This document shows positions 1-8,413 of a stretch of 64,000 nucleotides of DNA, one piece after another. The notes beneath the pieces are model-generated. The model worked only from the letters and a program-made list of their open reading frames with translations. It was not told the DNA's origin and searched no databases. The position numbers were made by a program, and so were the translations under genes. The stretch's first letter is position 1, and the number at the start of each line of letters is the position of its first letter. Where the stretch lies: the NCBI GenBank assembly GCA_035940775.1, contig DASZEN010000060.1, forward strand, positions 159,989 through 223,988, given 5' to 3'. Source of the DNA: DASQYE01 sp035940775. Its GTDB lineage: Bacteria > Acidobacteriota > Blastocatellia > Pyrinomonadales > Pyrinomonadaceae.

Positions 1-1
1 G

Positions 2-1009
2 ATTCTTCCGGGCGCGGCACGCCTCGGCGCGGGCGCTATGATCGTCGGGCAAGGCTGCATCGCCCTTTTGGCCGTACTGGCCTGCGCCGTTCTGGCCAGA
101 CGCCTCGGCCTTACTCCCCGCCGCTCGACGGAGCGCGAAACGGCCGGGCCGGGCGTGCGCTCTATATTCTCTTTCGGGCTGGTGCAGTTGAGCGCCGTGT
201 TCGGCATCAATATCGCAAGCTGGTGGATCGCTCTGCTGCTGGTTCGCGGAGATGCGACGCTCGCTCAGATGGGCGTCTACGCCATCGCCAGCCAGTTTCG
301 CAATCTGGCCTCTATGGGCCCGGGGCTTCTATTACAGACGAGCTATCCGCTTTTGACCGAAGAAGCGGGGCGCGAGTATGGCGGGCCAAACCGCGTCATG
401 CTCATCAATACTTTTCTGACGACGAGCCTGACGGTCGCGGTCGCCGGGCTTGTGATCGCCTCTCTTCCATGGGTGATACGACTCCTGTACGGCAGCGCCT
501 ACGCGGCCGGAGAGATCCCGGCCGCGCTGCTGCTGGCGACAAGCATAGTACACATGGGAGCAGCGCCGACCTCGCATCGCCTGAGCATCGTGGCGCTGCG
601 TTTCGTCGCCATTATCAACAGCGCATGGGCATTGATTATGGTCGTCGCCGGAATCTTCCTGATACCCGCCCGGGGCGCGTCAGGGGCCGCCGCCGCCTGG
701 CTCGTCGCACACATATTCTCGCAGATACTGGGCCTCGTGGCGCTCAAGCGCTCCGGCAATCTGGTCGCTGGCATGTTGAAGATTTCAACTTTAGCCACGA
801 CCGGCGTTTTCGTCTTCGTCTCACTTGCGTATCTGCGAGCGGCGCGGCCTGCCTACAACGTGAGCCTGACGGCTCTGCTTTTGATGGCGCTTCTTCTTTT
901 ACTCTGCTTTCTAGTCGGTCTGGGATTGAGGAACGATTGGTTGCCGCGAAACCTTAGCAGGAAATTTCCGGGCGAACGGTTTCGCACCGCCGGGCGCTCG
1001 CAGAACTGA
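2..1009 (+). CDS. Wzx-type polysaccharide flippase, 5' end missing
   Basis: This is the C-terminal part of an integral membrane protein of the MATE/polysaccharide-exporter superfamily, which flips undecaprenyl-linked sugar repeats across the inner membrane. The frame is open from the first bases of the window, so the true start lies upstream; the first ATG at 38 is internal. About eight hydrophobic segments alternate with short basic loops, and the GARLGAGAMIVGQG stretch resembles the mid-protein helix of Wzx proteins. It is followed after 3 bases by a glycosyltransferase and a long run of glycan genes, which fits a flippase role. The family is seen from topology and context; the substrate is unknown. 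Confidence 0.8.
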   Translation: MLPGAARLGAGAMIVGQGCIALLAVLACAVLARRLGLTPRRSTERETAGPGVRSIFSFGLVQLSAVFGINIASWWIALLLVRGDATLAQMGVYAIASQFRNLASMGPGLLLQTSYPLLTEEAGREYGGPNRVMLINTFLTTSLTVAVAGLVIASLPWVIRLLYGSAYAAGEIPAALLLATSIVHMGAAPTSHRLSIVALRFVAIINSAWALIMVVAGIFLIPARGASGAAAAWLVAHIFSQILGLVALKRSGNLVAGMLKISTLATTGVFVFVSLAYLRAARPAYNVSLTALLLMALLLLLCFLVGLGLRNDWLPRNLSRKFPGERFRTAGRSQN

Positions 1010-1012
1010 CCT

Positions 1013-2137
1013 ATGGTCTGGCACGTACTTGACGTGAGAGCCGTCTGGATCAAAGAGTTCGCTTCGGCTCTGGGCCAACAGGTCGAGACGCTGGGCTGGC
1101 TGCCACAGATCAGCGGGACGGGGCTGTGGCGGCGCGATGAGAAAGAGGTGAGGTTGAATGAGCCTCCGCTGCGCGTCCGCCATTTTCCACTTCAGCGTGG
1201 CTTCGCGCGCTTTCCCCTGACCTGGCTCGCCAGCGAGGGCCAGCGCTTGAGCCGCCGCCTCGCCCGCCGGACGCGCGAGCCCGCCGCCTCGCCCTTGATA
1301 TGTTGTGCGCCGCATTACGAAGGGGTCGCCGGGCTATGGCCTGGGCCCGTCGTCTACTACGTGACGGACTTGTTCAGCGCGTGTGGAGAAAGCCCGCGAC
1401 GAATCAAATCATTAGAGCGCCGTATGTGCCGGACGGCGAGCCTCGTATGCCCGAACTCGCGCCGGATCGCCGAATACCTGGTCTCCGAAGCGCAGTGCCC
1501 TGAAGAGAAGATTCTAATCACCCCAAACGCTACGAGGTCTGCGAGCTTGCTGAAAGAGCCCGCGCTGTCTCCCTCAGAATTGCCGACGGATATTGCCGAC
1601 CTTCCGAGGCCGGTCGCCGGGGTGATCGGCAATCTGGGCCCGAACACGGACTGGGTATTGCTTAGAGAAGTGATTGAGCAAGCACCGTGGCTCTCTTTCG
1701 CGATGGTGGGCCCAACGGAGATGCCCATCGCCGAGCCGGAGCAGGACGGGGCACGCCGCGCGCTCATGGAATATGGCGGGCGCGTCCGCTTCGTCGGGCT
1801 CAAACCCTACGGCCGACTCAAAGACTACGCCAGGGCGCTGGACGTGGCGATTGTGTCTTACCGCAAAAGGGAGCCGACCTTCTCCGGAAGCTCGACCCGA
1901 TTTTATGAGCACCTGGCGGCGTGCAGGCCCATCATCGCCACCCGTGGAGTTGAAGAGCTGCTTCATAAAGAACCCCTGCTCAGACTCGTCGATTCCGCCC
2001 GGCAGATGACCGGCGAGCTTGAAGGATTGCGCGCGGCGGATTTCCGCGACGGCCGCGAAGAGCAGCGCTGGCGGGCAAGCCTGTGCGAGACCTGGGAAGA
2101 GCGCGCGTCCGGCATGCGACAGGCTTTGCGGCAATAA
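1013..2137 (+). CDS. Glycosyltransferase, GT-B fold (group 1-like)
   Basis: A 374-residue cytoplasmic glycosyltransferase likely acting on the lipid-linked repeat unit. The N-terminal half carries YYVTDLFSA (about residues 115-123) and a CPNSRRIAEYL segment, typical of GT-B enzymes that resemble TuaH-like teichuronic glycosyltransferases. The C-terminal half starts at GVIGNLGPNTDW and contains FYEHLAACRPIIAT, the usual nucleotide-sugar-binding region. The ATG lies 3 bases after the flippase stop, so the two are probably co-translated. It is weaker in the classical EX7E motif than its neighbours. Donor and acceptor cannot be inferred. Confidence 0.75.
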   Translation: MVWHVLDVRAVWIKEFASALGQQVETLGWLPQISGTGLWRRDEKEVRLNEPPLRVRHFPLQRGFARFPLTWLASEGQRLSRRLARRTREPAASPLICCAPHYEGVAGLWPGPVVYYVTDLFSACGESPRRIKSLERRMCRTASLVCPNSRRIAEYLVSEAQCPEEKILITPNATRSASLLKEPALSPSELPTDIADLPRPVAGVIGNLGPNTDWVLLREVIEQAPWLSFAMVGPTEMPIAEPEQDGARRALMEYGGRVRFVGLKPYGRLKDYARALDVAIVSYRKREPTFSGSSTRFYEHLAACRPIIATRGVEELLHKEPLLRLVDSARQMTGELEGLRAADFRDGREEQRWRASLCETWEERASGMRQALRQ

Positions 2138-2241
2138 AGAGTGATCGGCGGCGCGGCGTAGCGCCGCCCTGCGGGCGCAACCTATCCGACAATCGAAAAG
2201 CGAGAGCGTGTGTCGCACGTGCGTGGCAAATACGGTTGCCT

Positions 2242-3477
2242 ATGAATGATCGCCACTCGTACAACTCTGCGCGCCCGACGCGCGTCGCCATCGTGCATTA
2301 TCGTGACGATGCCAGTGCGGGCGGCTCGCTCCGTGTGGGCGAGACCATCGCCAACAATTTAGACCCGCGCGCCGTCGAGGCTCATCTGATCTTCGCCTAT
2401 GGCGGGCCTCCCGGGCCCGTCGCTGAAAAGGCACGTGTGCCGTGCCATTTCATCGATGCTAAGGGGCCAGCGCATCTCCCTTCATGGGCTCGCGCCCGCG
2501 CTTTGTTCAGGGAGCTTAGACCCGACCTGATACATTTTCAGGATGCGGTCAATTGGCTGCGCCTCGCCCTGATCGACTCCGGCATCAAAACCGTTCTGCA
2601 TGTGCATGGCCGCTATATTCCGCGTTACATGAGGCCCAGGGATAAAGTCCTTGCGCGAGCCTTCATCCGCTCGACCGACGCGCAGGTGTGTATTTCGGAG
2701 GGAGCGCGACAGACTCTATTGAAGCTCGGCTGGGCGCGCGCCGAAAGCACCTTCGTCGTCTATAACAGTATTGATTGCGCGAGGTTCGGCGGCCGGATTG
2801 ATAAAGAGGCGGCCCGTCGGCGCTTGCGTCTGCCGCCCGATGCACGATTGCTGGGCATGGTCGGTCGCCTTTTCTGGGCCAAGGGATGCGCGGATTTGCT
2901 ATCGCTTCTGGAGCGTTTGCCGCTCGCCTGGCATGGAGTTTTTTGTGGCGACGGCCCGGAGCGGACACGGCTCGAACAGCAATGCAGAGCACGCGGGCTC
3001 AGCCCCCGCGTTCATTTCATAGACGGTCAGAATGAGGTCGCGCCGGTCTACGCTTCGCTTGACGCGCTGGCTTTCCTGAGCCGCTACGAAGCATTCGGGA
3101 TGGTGCTCGCCGAAGCGATGGCGGCGGGCATCCCCATCTTCGGCCTCGGCTCGGAAGGTGAATACAGGGAATCGTATTATCCCTTAGTGACCACGGAGAC
3201 GGCATGTTTTGTCGAGCGGCGGCAGGGGTCAAATCATGACGCAGAGGAAGCGCCCGAAGTTTTGGACGAGCTGGCGCGACGCATCGCTGATTACGGCGAG
3301 CGCCCGCAAAATTACGCCGCGATGACCGAACGCGCCCGAGATTGGGTGAGGGCGCGCTTCGACGCCCCGGTTCAGGCCGAGGCCGTGACGCGCGTCTATG
3401 AGGAGGTCTGCCGCTCGGGCATGCGCGCCGCTCAAACCGTATTCAAAGAAGATATATCGACGGAGAGTCGTAGCTGA
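2242..3477 (+). CDS. Glycosyltransferase family 4
   Basis: A 411-residue GT4 retaining glycosyltransferase. The frame extends upstream to 2083, but that extension overlaps the previous gene and is arginine-rich, so the ATG at 2242 just before the RVAIVHYRDD first strand is preferred. GT-B features are clear: GGSLRVGETIANNL near the N-terminus, VVYNSIDCARF before the linker, GMVGRLFWAKGCADL at the start of the second domain, FCGDGPE, and an EX7E-type EAFGMVLAEAMAAG. The stop overlaps the next start by one base (TGATG), indicating an operon with the following glycosyltransferases. The sugar specificity is unknown. Confidence 0.85.
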   Translation: MNDRHSYNSARPTRVAIVHYRDDASAGGSLRVGETIANNLDPRAVEAHLIFAYGGPPGPVAEKARVPCHFIDAKGPAHLPSWARARALFRELRPDLIHFQDAVNWLRLALIDSGIKTVLHVHGRYIPRYMRPRDKVLARAFIRSTDAQVCISEGARQTLLKLGWARAESTFVVYNSIDCARFGGRIDKEAARRRLRLPPDARLLGMVGRLFWAKGCADLLSLLERLPLAWHGVFCGDGPERTRLEQQCRARGLSPRVHFIDGQNEVAPVYASLDALAFLSRYEAFGMVLAEAMAAGIPIFGLGSEGEYRESYYPLVTTETACFVERRQGSNHDAEEAPEVLDELARRIADYGERPQNYAAMTERARDWVRARFDAPVQAEAVTRVYEEVCRSGMRAAQTVFKEDISTESRS

Positions 3478-4661
3478 TGATCGTCGTACTTGTGCATGCC
3501 AGGTTTGCGCCCATGCATATTGCCGGGCTGAAAGCGGCGACCGCGCTCGGCTGTGAACTCAATCGCCACCTCGTAGGTGTCGAGGTCGCGGCCACTCAAA
3601 ACGATTATAAGTGGCCGCGTGACCGAGAGCCCGGCCGTGACGCTCAACTCCGCACTCTTTTCCCGGACGGCGAATACTGGTCGCTGTCATATAAAAAGAT
3701 ACGCCGCGCGCTTCACCGTGCTCTGAATGATATAGCGCCGGATGTGGTCGTCTTGCCCGGATGGGGATTTAAGGAGACGCGCGCCGGTCTGGGGTGGTGT
3801 ATCAAGCGCGGAGTGCCGCGCGTAGTAATCTCCGACAGCCAACCCGCGACTTCTCTCGCGACTTCTCCCGCGGCAAGGGGCAAGCTCTGGCTCAAGCGGC
3901 TGATGGTCTCGAATTTTCAGGCGGGGTTGGCCGGAGGTCAGCCGCACGCGAGATACCTCTGCTCTTTGGGCCTTGCGCCGGAGCGCTGCTTTGTGGGTTG
4001 CGATGTGGTTGATAATGATTTTTTCGCCAGGGAAAGTCTGCGGTCGAGTATAAATCGTCAGGTACGGAATCGCGTGCCCCTACTGTTAAGCTGCCTGCGC
4101 CTGATGCCCGAAAAGAATATTACGGGCGTGCTGGAAGTCATTGCGCGGCACTCCGGATGGAATTGGATGATCGCGGGCGATGGATCGGAGCGGGCCGAGA
4201 TAGAGCGTCGGATTGAAACGCTCGGGCTGAAGGATCGCGTGCGCCTGCTCGGACACGTCGAGTATCAGGATTTGCCGCGCATCTATTCGGAGGCCGACGC
4301 CTATTTGCAGCCGAGCCTGTCGGATACGTGGGGGCTGGCCGTCAACGAGGCTATGGCTTGCGGGCTGCCCGTGATCGTCTCGAACCGCTGCGGCTGCCAC
4401 GAAGACCTTGTGCGCGACGGCGTCAACGGTTTCACCTTCGACCCGTCCGGGCCGGAAAGCTTGAGCGCGGCGCTTGATCGACTGCTGGCGCGCAAAAGTG
4501 ATTGGGAAGAGATGGGCCAAGCCTCGCGAGAAATCATAGACGCGTGGGGGCCGGAGCTATTCGCTAAGAATTTCTGGCGCGCCTGCGATGCGGCCCTGCT
4601 CACGCGCCGAGAGGGCAGGCGCGAGCGCTTTATCAGCAGGGCATTGAGCTTCGCTTTGTAG
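3477..4661 (+). CDS. Glycosyltransferase family 4
   Basis: A 394-residue GT4 enzyme overlapping the upstream gene by one base. The N-terminal domain is atypical, with VVLPGWGFKETRAGLGW and a GVPRVVISDSQ segment. The C-terminal domain is canonical: LSCLRLMPEKNITGVLEV, IAGDGSERAEIERR, and PSLSDTWGLAVNEAMACG, where the first acid of the EX7E motif is Asp rather than Glu. Related enzymes add sugars to surface-polysaccharide repeat units on the cytoplasmic face of the inner membrane. It sits in the middle of a tandem set of glycosyltransferases, which suggests one enzyme per linkage in the repeat. Confidence 0.85.
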   Translation: MIVVLVHARFAPMHIAGLKAATALGCELNRHLVGVEVAATQNDYKWPRDREPGRDAQLRTLFPDGEYWSLSYKKIRRALHRALNDIAPDVVVLPGWGFKETRAGLGWCIKRGVPRVVISDSQPATSLATSPAARGKLWLKRLMVSNFQAGLAGGQPHARYLCSLGLAPERCFVGCDVVDNDFFARESLRSSINRQVRNRVPLLLSCLRLMPEKNITGVLEVIARHSGWNWMIAGDGSERAEIERRIETLGLKDRVRLLGHVEYQDLPRIYSEADAYLQPSLSDTWGLAVNEAMACGLPVIVSNRCGCHEDLVRDGVNGFTFDPSGPESLSAALDRLLARKSDWEEMGQASREIIDAWGPELFAKNFWRACDAALLTRREGRRERFISRALSFAL

Positions 4662-4675
4662 AGTGAAAGGGTTCG

Positions 4676-5872
4676 ATGCGCGTTCTTCATGTCATTCCAA
4701 GCCTTGATCCGTCGACGGGCGGGCCCGCGCGTTCCGTCCCGGCGCTGTGCCGCGCCCTGCAAGCGGCGGGCGCCAGCGTTGCGCTCTATACTTTCCGCAA
4801 CCCGTACGCGCCCGTGACCGTTTCCACAGACGAGACTTTCAACCTCCACCAGTTCAAGCCCCTTTACGGCAGCCGCGAGTTTCCGTCGCCAGATTTCTAT
4901 AGCCGTATTCGCCGCGACGTGTGCAGCTTCGACCTGGCCCACCTTCATAGCCTCTGGAATCCTTCCATCAGTCTGGCGGCACTGGCCTGTCGCAGGGCGG
5001 GGATCCCCTACCTGTTGTCGCCAAGGGGTATGCTTCAGGGAAGCGCCGTCGGGCGACGGCGCAGGCTCAAGTCCGTTTATCACCGTCTCTGGGAACGCAG
5101 TACGATTGCGGGGGCGCGCGCGATACACTTTTGCACGGACGCCGAAGCGCAATCGTCCCGCCGTTTTCTCCCCCGACACAAGCCCTTCGCGGTGATTCGT
5201 AACGGGGTCGAGCCGGTCAGTAACGGCTTAGCTGGCGCGTGCGAGTTCCGCGAGGCTTTTCCGTCTCTTCAAGGGAAGCGAATCGCGCTGTTCCTGGGGC
5301 GCTTGCATTGGAGCAAGGGATTGGAATTGCAAGCGGAGGCTCTTGCGCTCGCAGTCCGCGAGTTTCCCGAGCTGGTGTGGGTGCTGGTGGGGCCGGACGA
5401 GGGCGAGTGGGCCCACCTCTCGCGGCAGGTGGCGCGCCTCGGCCTGGAGAAGCACGTATTGCGGACGGGGCCATTGCCGCACGCGCGCTGCCTCGAAGCC
5501 TTGAAGGCCGCCGACCTGTTTCTGCTGACCTCGCGTCATGAAGCCCACTCGATGGCGATGAACGAGGCGCTGGCCGTCGGTGTCCCGCTCGTCATCGCGG
5601 ACACCGTGCGGTTCCCGGAGATCCGAGAATGCGGTGCGGGCTACGTTGTGCCCGGCGGCCCGCAACCACTGGCCGAAGCCATCTCAAGCATACTGAAGCA
5701 TCCGGAGCAGGCCAGGGGCATGCGCGAGGCGGGCCGTCGCTTCGCCTCCGAACGCCTCGCCTGGGCCCATATCGCGCGCGACATGATCGAAGCCTACGAG
5801 GAGGTGCTGGCTCCCGTAGATCAACGGGAACGTCAAATCATCCTTCGACGGATAGGGGTCGAGAATATTTGA
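4676..5872 (+). CDS. Glycosyltransferase family 4
   Basis: A 398-residue GT4 glycosyltransferase. The N-terminus RVLHVIPSLDPSTGGPA is the standard first strand and glycine loop. LAHLHSLWNPS and PYLLSPRGMLQ match the acceptor-side motifs of colanic-acid-type WcaL/WcaI relatives. FLGRLHWSKGLE opens the donor domain and SRHEAHSMAMNEALAVG is the EX7E-like motif. It begins 14 bases after the preceding gene behind a GAAAGGG Shine-Dalgarno-like stretch and its stop overlaps the next ATG by one base. The acceptor is unknown. Confidence 0.87.
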   Translation: MRVLHVIPSLDPSTGGPARSVPALCRALQAAGASVALYTFRNPYAPVTVSTDETFNLHQFKPLYGSREFPSPDFYSRIRRDVCSFDLAHLHSLWNPSISLAALACRRAGIPYLLSPRGMLQGSAVGRRRRLKSVYHRLWERSTIAGARAIHFCTDAEAQSSRRFLPRHKPFAVIRNGVEPVSNGLAGACEFREAFPSLQGKRIALFLGRLHWSKGLELQAEALALAVREFPELVWVLVGPDEGEWAHLSRQVARLGLEKHVLRTGPLPHARCLEALKAADLFLLTSRHEAHSMAMNEALAVGVPLVIADTVRFPEIRECGAGYVVPGGPQPLAEAISSILKHPEQARGMREAGRRFASERLAWAHIARDMIEAYEEVLAPVDQRERQIILRRIGVENI

Positions 5873-6816
5873 TGACGGGCTCGTCGATGGCCGAAAACCC
5901 GGCCCCTCTCCATGATCTGCACATGAATGAAAAAAAGGTGGAAGGCGCAGGAGGCCGTCATCCTCTCTCCGTGATAATTCTAACTTACAATGAGGAGGCC
6001 AACCTGCCCGATTGCATTGAGAGCCTTAAGGGGCTCGATTGCGAGCTGTTCGTAGTCGATTCCGGAAGCACGGACGCGACGCGCTCGATAGCGCTTTCAG
6101 GGGGAGCAAAGATCTTCGAGCATCCCTTCGATAATTATTCGGTGCAGCGCAACTGGGCCCTGCGTTGTTTGCCGATTCAAAGCGCCTGGGTGCTCAATCT
6201 GGATGCCGACGAGCGTTTGACTCCCGAGCTGGTGACGGAGATAAACGAGACGATCAGCCGCGCGCGCGCGGATACGGACGGCTACCTGCTGCGGAAGCGG
6301 ACAACGTTCATGGGCAGGTGGATAAAGCATGGAGGGCATTACCCCTCATACCACCTGCGCCTCTTTCGCCACGGGCGCGGGCGCTGCGAGGATCGCCTCT
6401 ACGATCAGCACTTTCTCGTCGACGGCGAGATCGAAACATTGAAGCACGATTATCTGGACGTGCTCACGCCGGACATCAGCATCTGGACGTTGCGCCACAC
6501 GCGTTGGGCCGAGGCCGAAGCGAAACAAATGATCGCGGGTGGCACGGCCGAGCGGCGAGTCCGCCCGGACTTTCTCGGAAACCCCATCGAGCGACGCCGC
6601 TGGCTGAGAGACGGGCCGTACAGGAGCGCGCCCCCTTTCCTTCGCGCCTTCCTCTACTGGTTCTATCGCTATTTCCTGCGGCTGGGATTTCTGGACGGGC
6701 GTGAGGGCCTGATCTTCCATTTCCTGCAAGGCTGCTGGTTTCGTTTCCTAGTCGACGCGAAGATTTATGAATTCGAGCGCCGACGAGAGATTCACAAGGA
6801 CGAGACTTTACGATAG
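5872..6816 (+). CDS. Glycosyltransferase family 2, WaaE/KdtX-like
   Basis: A 314-residue inverting GT-A enzyme. The frame is open from 5629, but the ATG at 5872 overlaps the upstream stop by one base (TGATG) and gives the normal length; ATGs at 5887 and 5923 are alternatives. SVIILTYNEEANLPDCIESL and FVVDSGSTDAT form the nucleotide-binding half, and NLDADERL carries the metal-binding DXD-like motif. The later RDGPYRSAPPFLRAF and YWFYRYFLRLGFLDGREG segments, with a hydrophobic membrane-associating stretch, are typical of WaaE-like lipopolysaccharide-core enzymes. It is the only GT2 in the cluster. Confidence 0.88.
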   Translation: MTGSSMAENPAPLHDLHMNEKKVEGAGGRHPLSVIILTYNEEANLPDCIESLKGLDCELFVVDSGSTDATRSIALSGGAKIFEHPFDNYSVQRNWALRCLPIQSAWVLNLDADERLTPELVTEINETISRARADTDGYLLRKRTTFMGRWIKHGGHYPSYHLRLFRHGRGRCEDRLYDQHFLVDGEIETLKHDYLDVLTPDISIWTLRHTRWAEAEAKQMIAGGTAERRVRPDFLGNPIERRRWLRDGPYRSAPPFLRAFLYWFYRYFLRLGFLDGREGLIFHFLQGCWFRFLVDAKIYEFERRREIHKDETLR

Positions 6817-6893
6817 AAGAGCGACGGGCGCGCACGCCCCGCGCGGGGTTATGGGTTGATCGGGAGGCGTCTTATACCGCATCCAGGCGGGCG

Positions 6894-8402
6894 TTGAAAG
6901 ATTATATGAGAAGGTCGAGCGCGATTCTTACTCCGGCCAGGCTGTTGGCGATCACGTTCGCCGTAGTGGCTCTCGCGGGTATCGCCAGGGCCGTTTTAGG
7001 CGACGGCGAGCCGCCATTATTATTACCGTTCATCACGGGCCTGTTATCCATGGGCGCTCTCTCCCTGATAAACCCCTCACGGCGTCCGGTAGGAAGCCTG
7101 ATGCGCGTGGGTTTTTATCTGGGCACACTCGCTTACTTCCTGAGCGTTCCCGTCCTTTATCCGGCTAAGGCCGTGGCGGGCGCTCCCGCCGAGATACATT
7201 CGATTGTCGGGTTGGCGTTGCTTCTGACCGTGGTCGGGTTCGAGGCTGCTTATTGGATTCGTCGGGCGAGCGCGGCGACCGCGCGCAGGCGCACCATCGC
7301 GCTTCACATAACGTGGGCCAACCAGCGTTGGCTCTTCCTCTTCATCTGCTTTGGCGGGCTCGCATGGCTGGCTTATCTATGGTATTTCAGCCAGGCCATA
7401 GGCGTTTCGATTCCGACGGTTCTTCTGACCATGCGGGGCATAATCGAGGGAGCGGATACGGATGCGGTCGCCGCCTTCAGTTACCTCGGATTGTTCTTCA
7501 ACGCGTTGATTTTTCTCATCACGGCGGCCGCGTTCGTATTGCTGACCGCGCGGCTCAGACAATCGAAGGCGCAGGCGGGCGTCTGCTGGTTTGTCCTGGC
7601 GGGTTGCGCGGTGCTCGGGTTCCTGAGCGGTTCGCGCGCCGTGTTCTTCTACTCATTTGCGCCGCTCGGTCTCATTTGCTGGATGCGGCTCTACAGTCGA
7701 GGCGCTCTTGTATTGAAGAGCGGTTTATTCGGGGCGCTGGCCCTGGTTCTGCTCCTGATGGCGTGGAGCGCGATGTCGGCGATGCGCGGCGGCGACATAC
7801 GCAACTTCGAGGGAGGTTGGGAAGACCTTTATTCGACCAGTTATGCGGACGGGGCCTTCAATATTTACGCGCAGTTGCCGGTGATCGTGCAGGCTTTTCC
7901 GGATCAGGTTCCGTACGAATACGGCAAGTCGGTGGTTCCGCTCGCGCTCGGGTGGGTTCCGAGACGCGTCTGGCCCGAAAAGCCTTATCCTTTCAGCCTC
8001 TATGCGAACATTCTCAACGGCGAGACGCTTGAGGAGCGGTCTGCCAGTATCGCCGTCGGGCTGACGGGCGAGGGCTACGGCAATTTCGGTCTGCTCGGAG
8101 CGCTCGTCTGGGGGGCGCTGGTGGGCCTTGCGTGTCGCTTCGGCGATGATTACCTGCTGCGCTTTGAAAAGGGCAATGCGAGCTGTTATCTATTCGCCGT
8201 CTGGGCCGCGATCTGGGTCGCGATGATCGTGCGCGGCGGCGTGCCCGAAATGTTCTACATGGGATTGAGCATAATTTGTTTGCCGTGGCTTTTAGTTAGA
8301 TTCGTGGCTAACAAAGAGAAGACGGCGACGCCCACAGCCGTTCAGCCCGGAGAACGGGCAAGAGCGCGGGTTCGCTTTAATGCACGCGGATTAAATTTTT
8401 AG
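6894..8402 (+). CDS. Wzy-like polysaccharide polymerase, polytopic membrane protein
   Basis: A 502-residue inner-membrane protein with about a dozen hydrophobic segments and one large periplasmic loop (roughly residues 295-390) containing VPRRVWPEKPYPF and GLTGEGYGNFG. This layout, and the GSRAVFF segment in the middle, matches O-antigen polymerase (Wzy-type) proteins that join repeat units in the periplasm. The frame can start at TTG 6894 or ATG 6906; neither has a strong Shine-Dalgarno sequence. It lies between a GT2 and a carbamoyltransferase. Wzy proteins are poorly conserved, so the call rests on topology and location. Confidence 0.75.
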   Translation: MKDYMRRSSAILTPARLLAITFAVVALAGIARAVLGDGEPPLLLPFITGLLSMGALSLINPSRRPVGSLMRVGFYLGTLAYFLSVPVLYPAKAVAGAPAEIHSIVGLALLLTVVGFEAAYWIRRASAATARRRTIALHITWANQRWLFLFICFGGLAWLAYLWYFSQAIGVSIPTVLLTMRGIIEGADTDAVAAFSYLGLFFNALIFLITAAAFVLLTARLRQSKAQAGVCWFVLAGCAVLGFLSGSRAVFFYSFAPLGLICWMRLYSRGALVLKSGLFGALALVLLLMAWSAMSAMRGGDIRNFEGGWEDLYSTSYADGAFNIYAQLPVIVQAFPDQVPYEYGKSVVPLALGWVPRRVWPEKPYPFSLYANILNGETLEERSASIAVGLTGEGYGNFGLLGALVWGALVGLACRFGDDYLLRFEKGNASCYLFAVWAAIWVAMIVRGGVPEMFYMGLSIICLPWLLVRFVANKEKTATPTAVQPGERARARVRFNARGLNF

Positions 8403-8413
8403 CCGGATCGTAA

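Noticed and set aside
5629..5872. Upstream extension of the GT2 frame
   Set aside because: It lies within the GT4 gene, is arginine-rich, and the TGATG overlap at 5872 marks the start.
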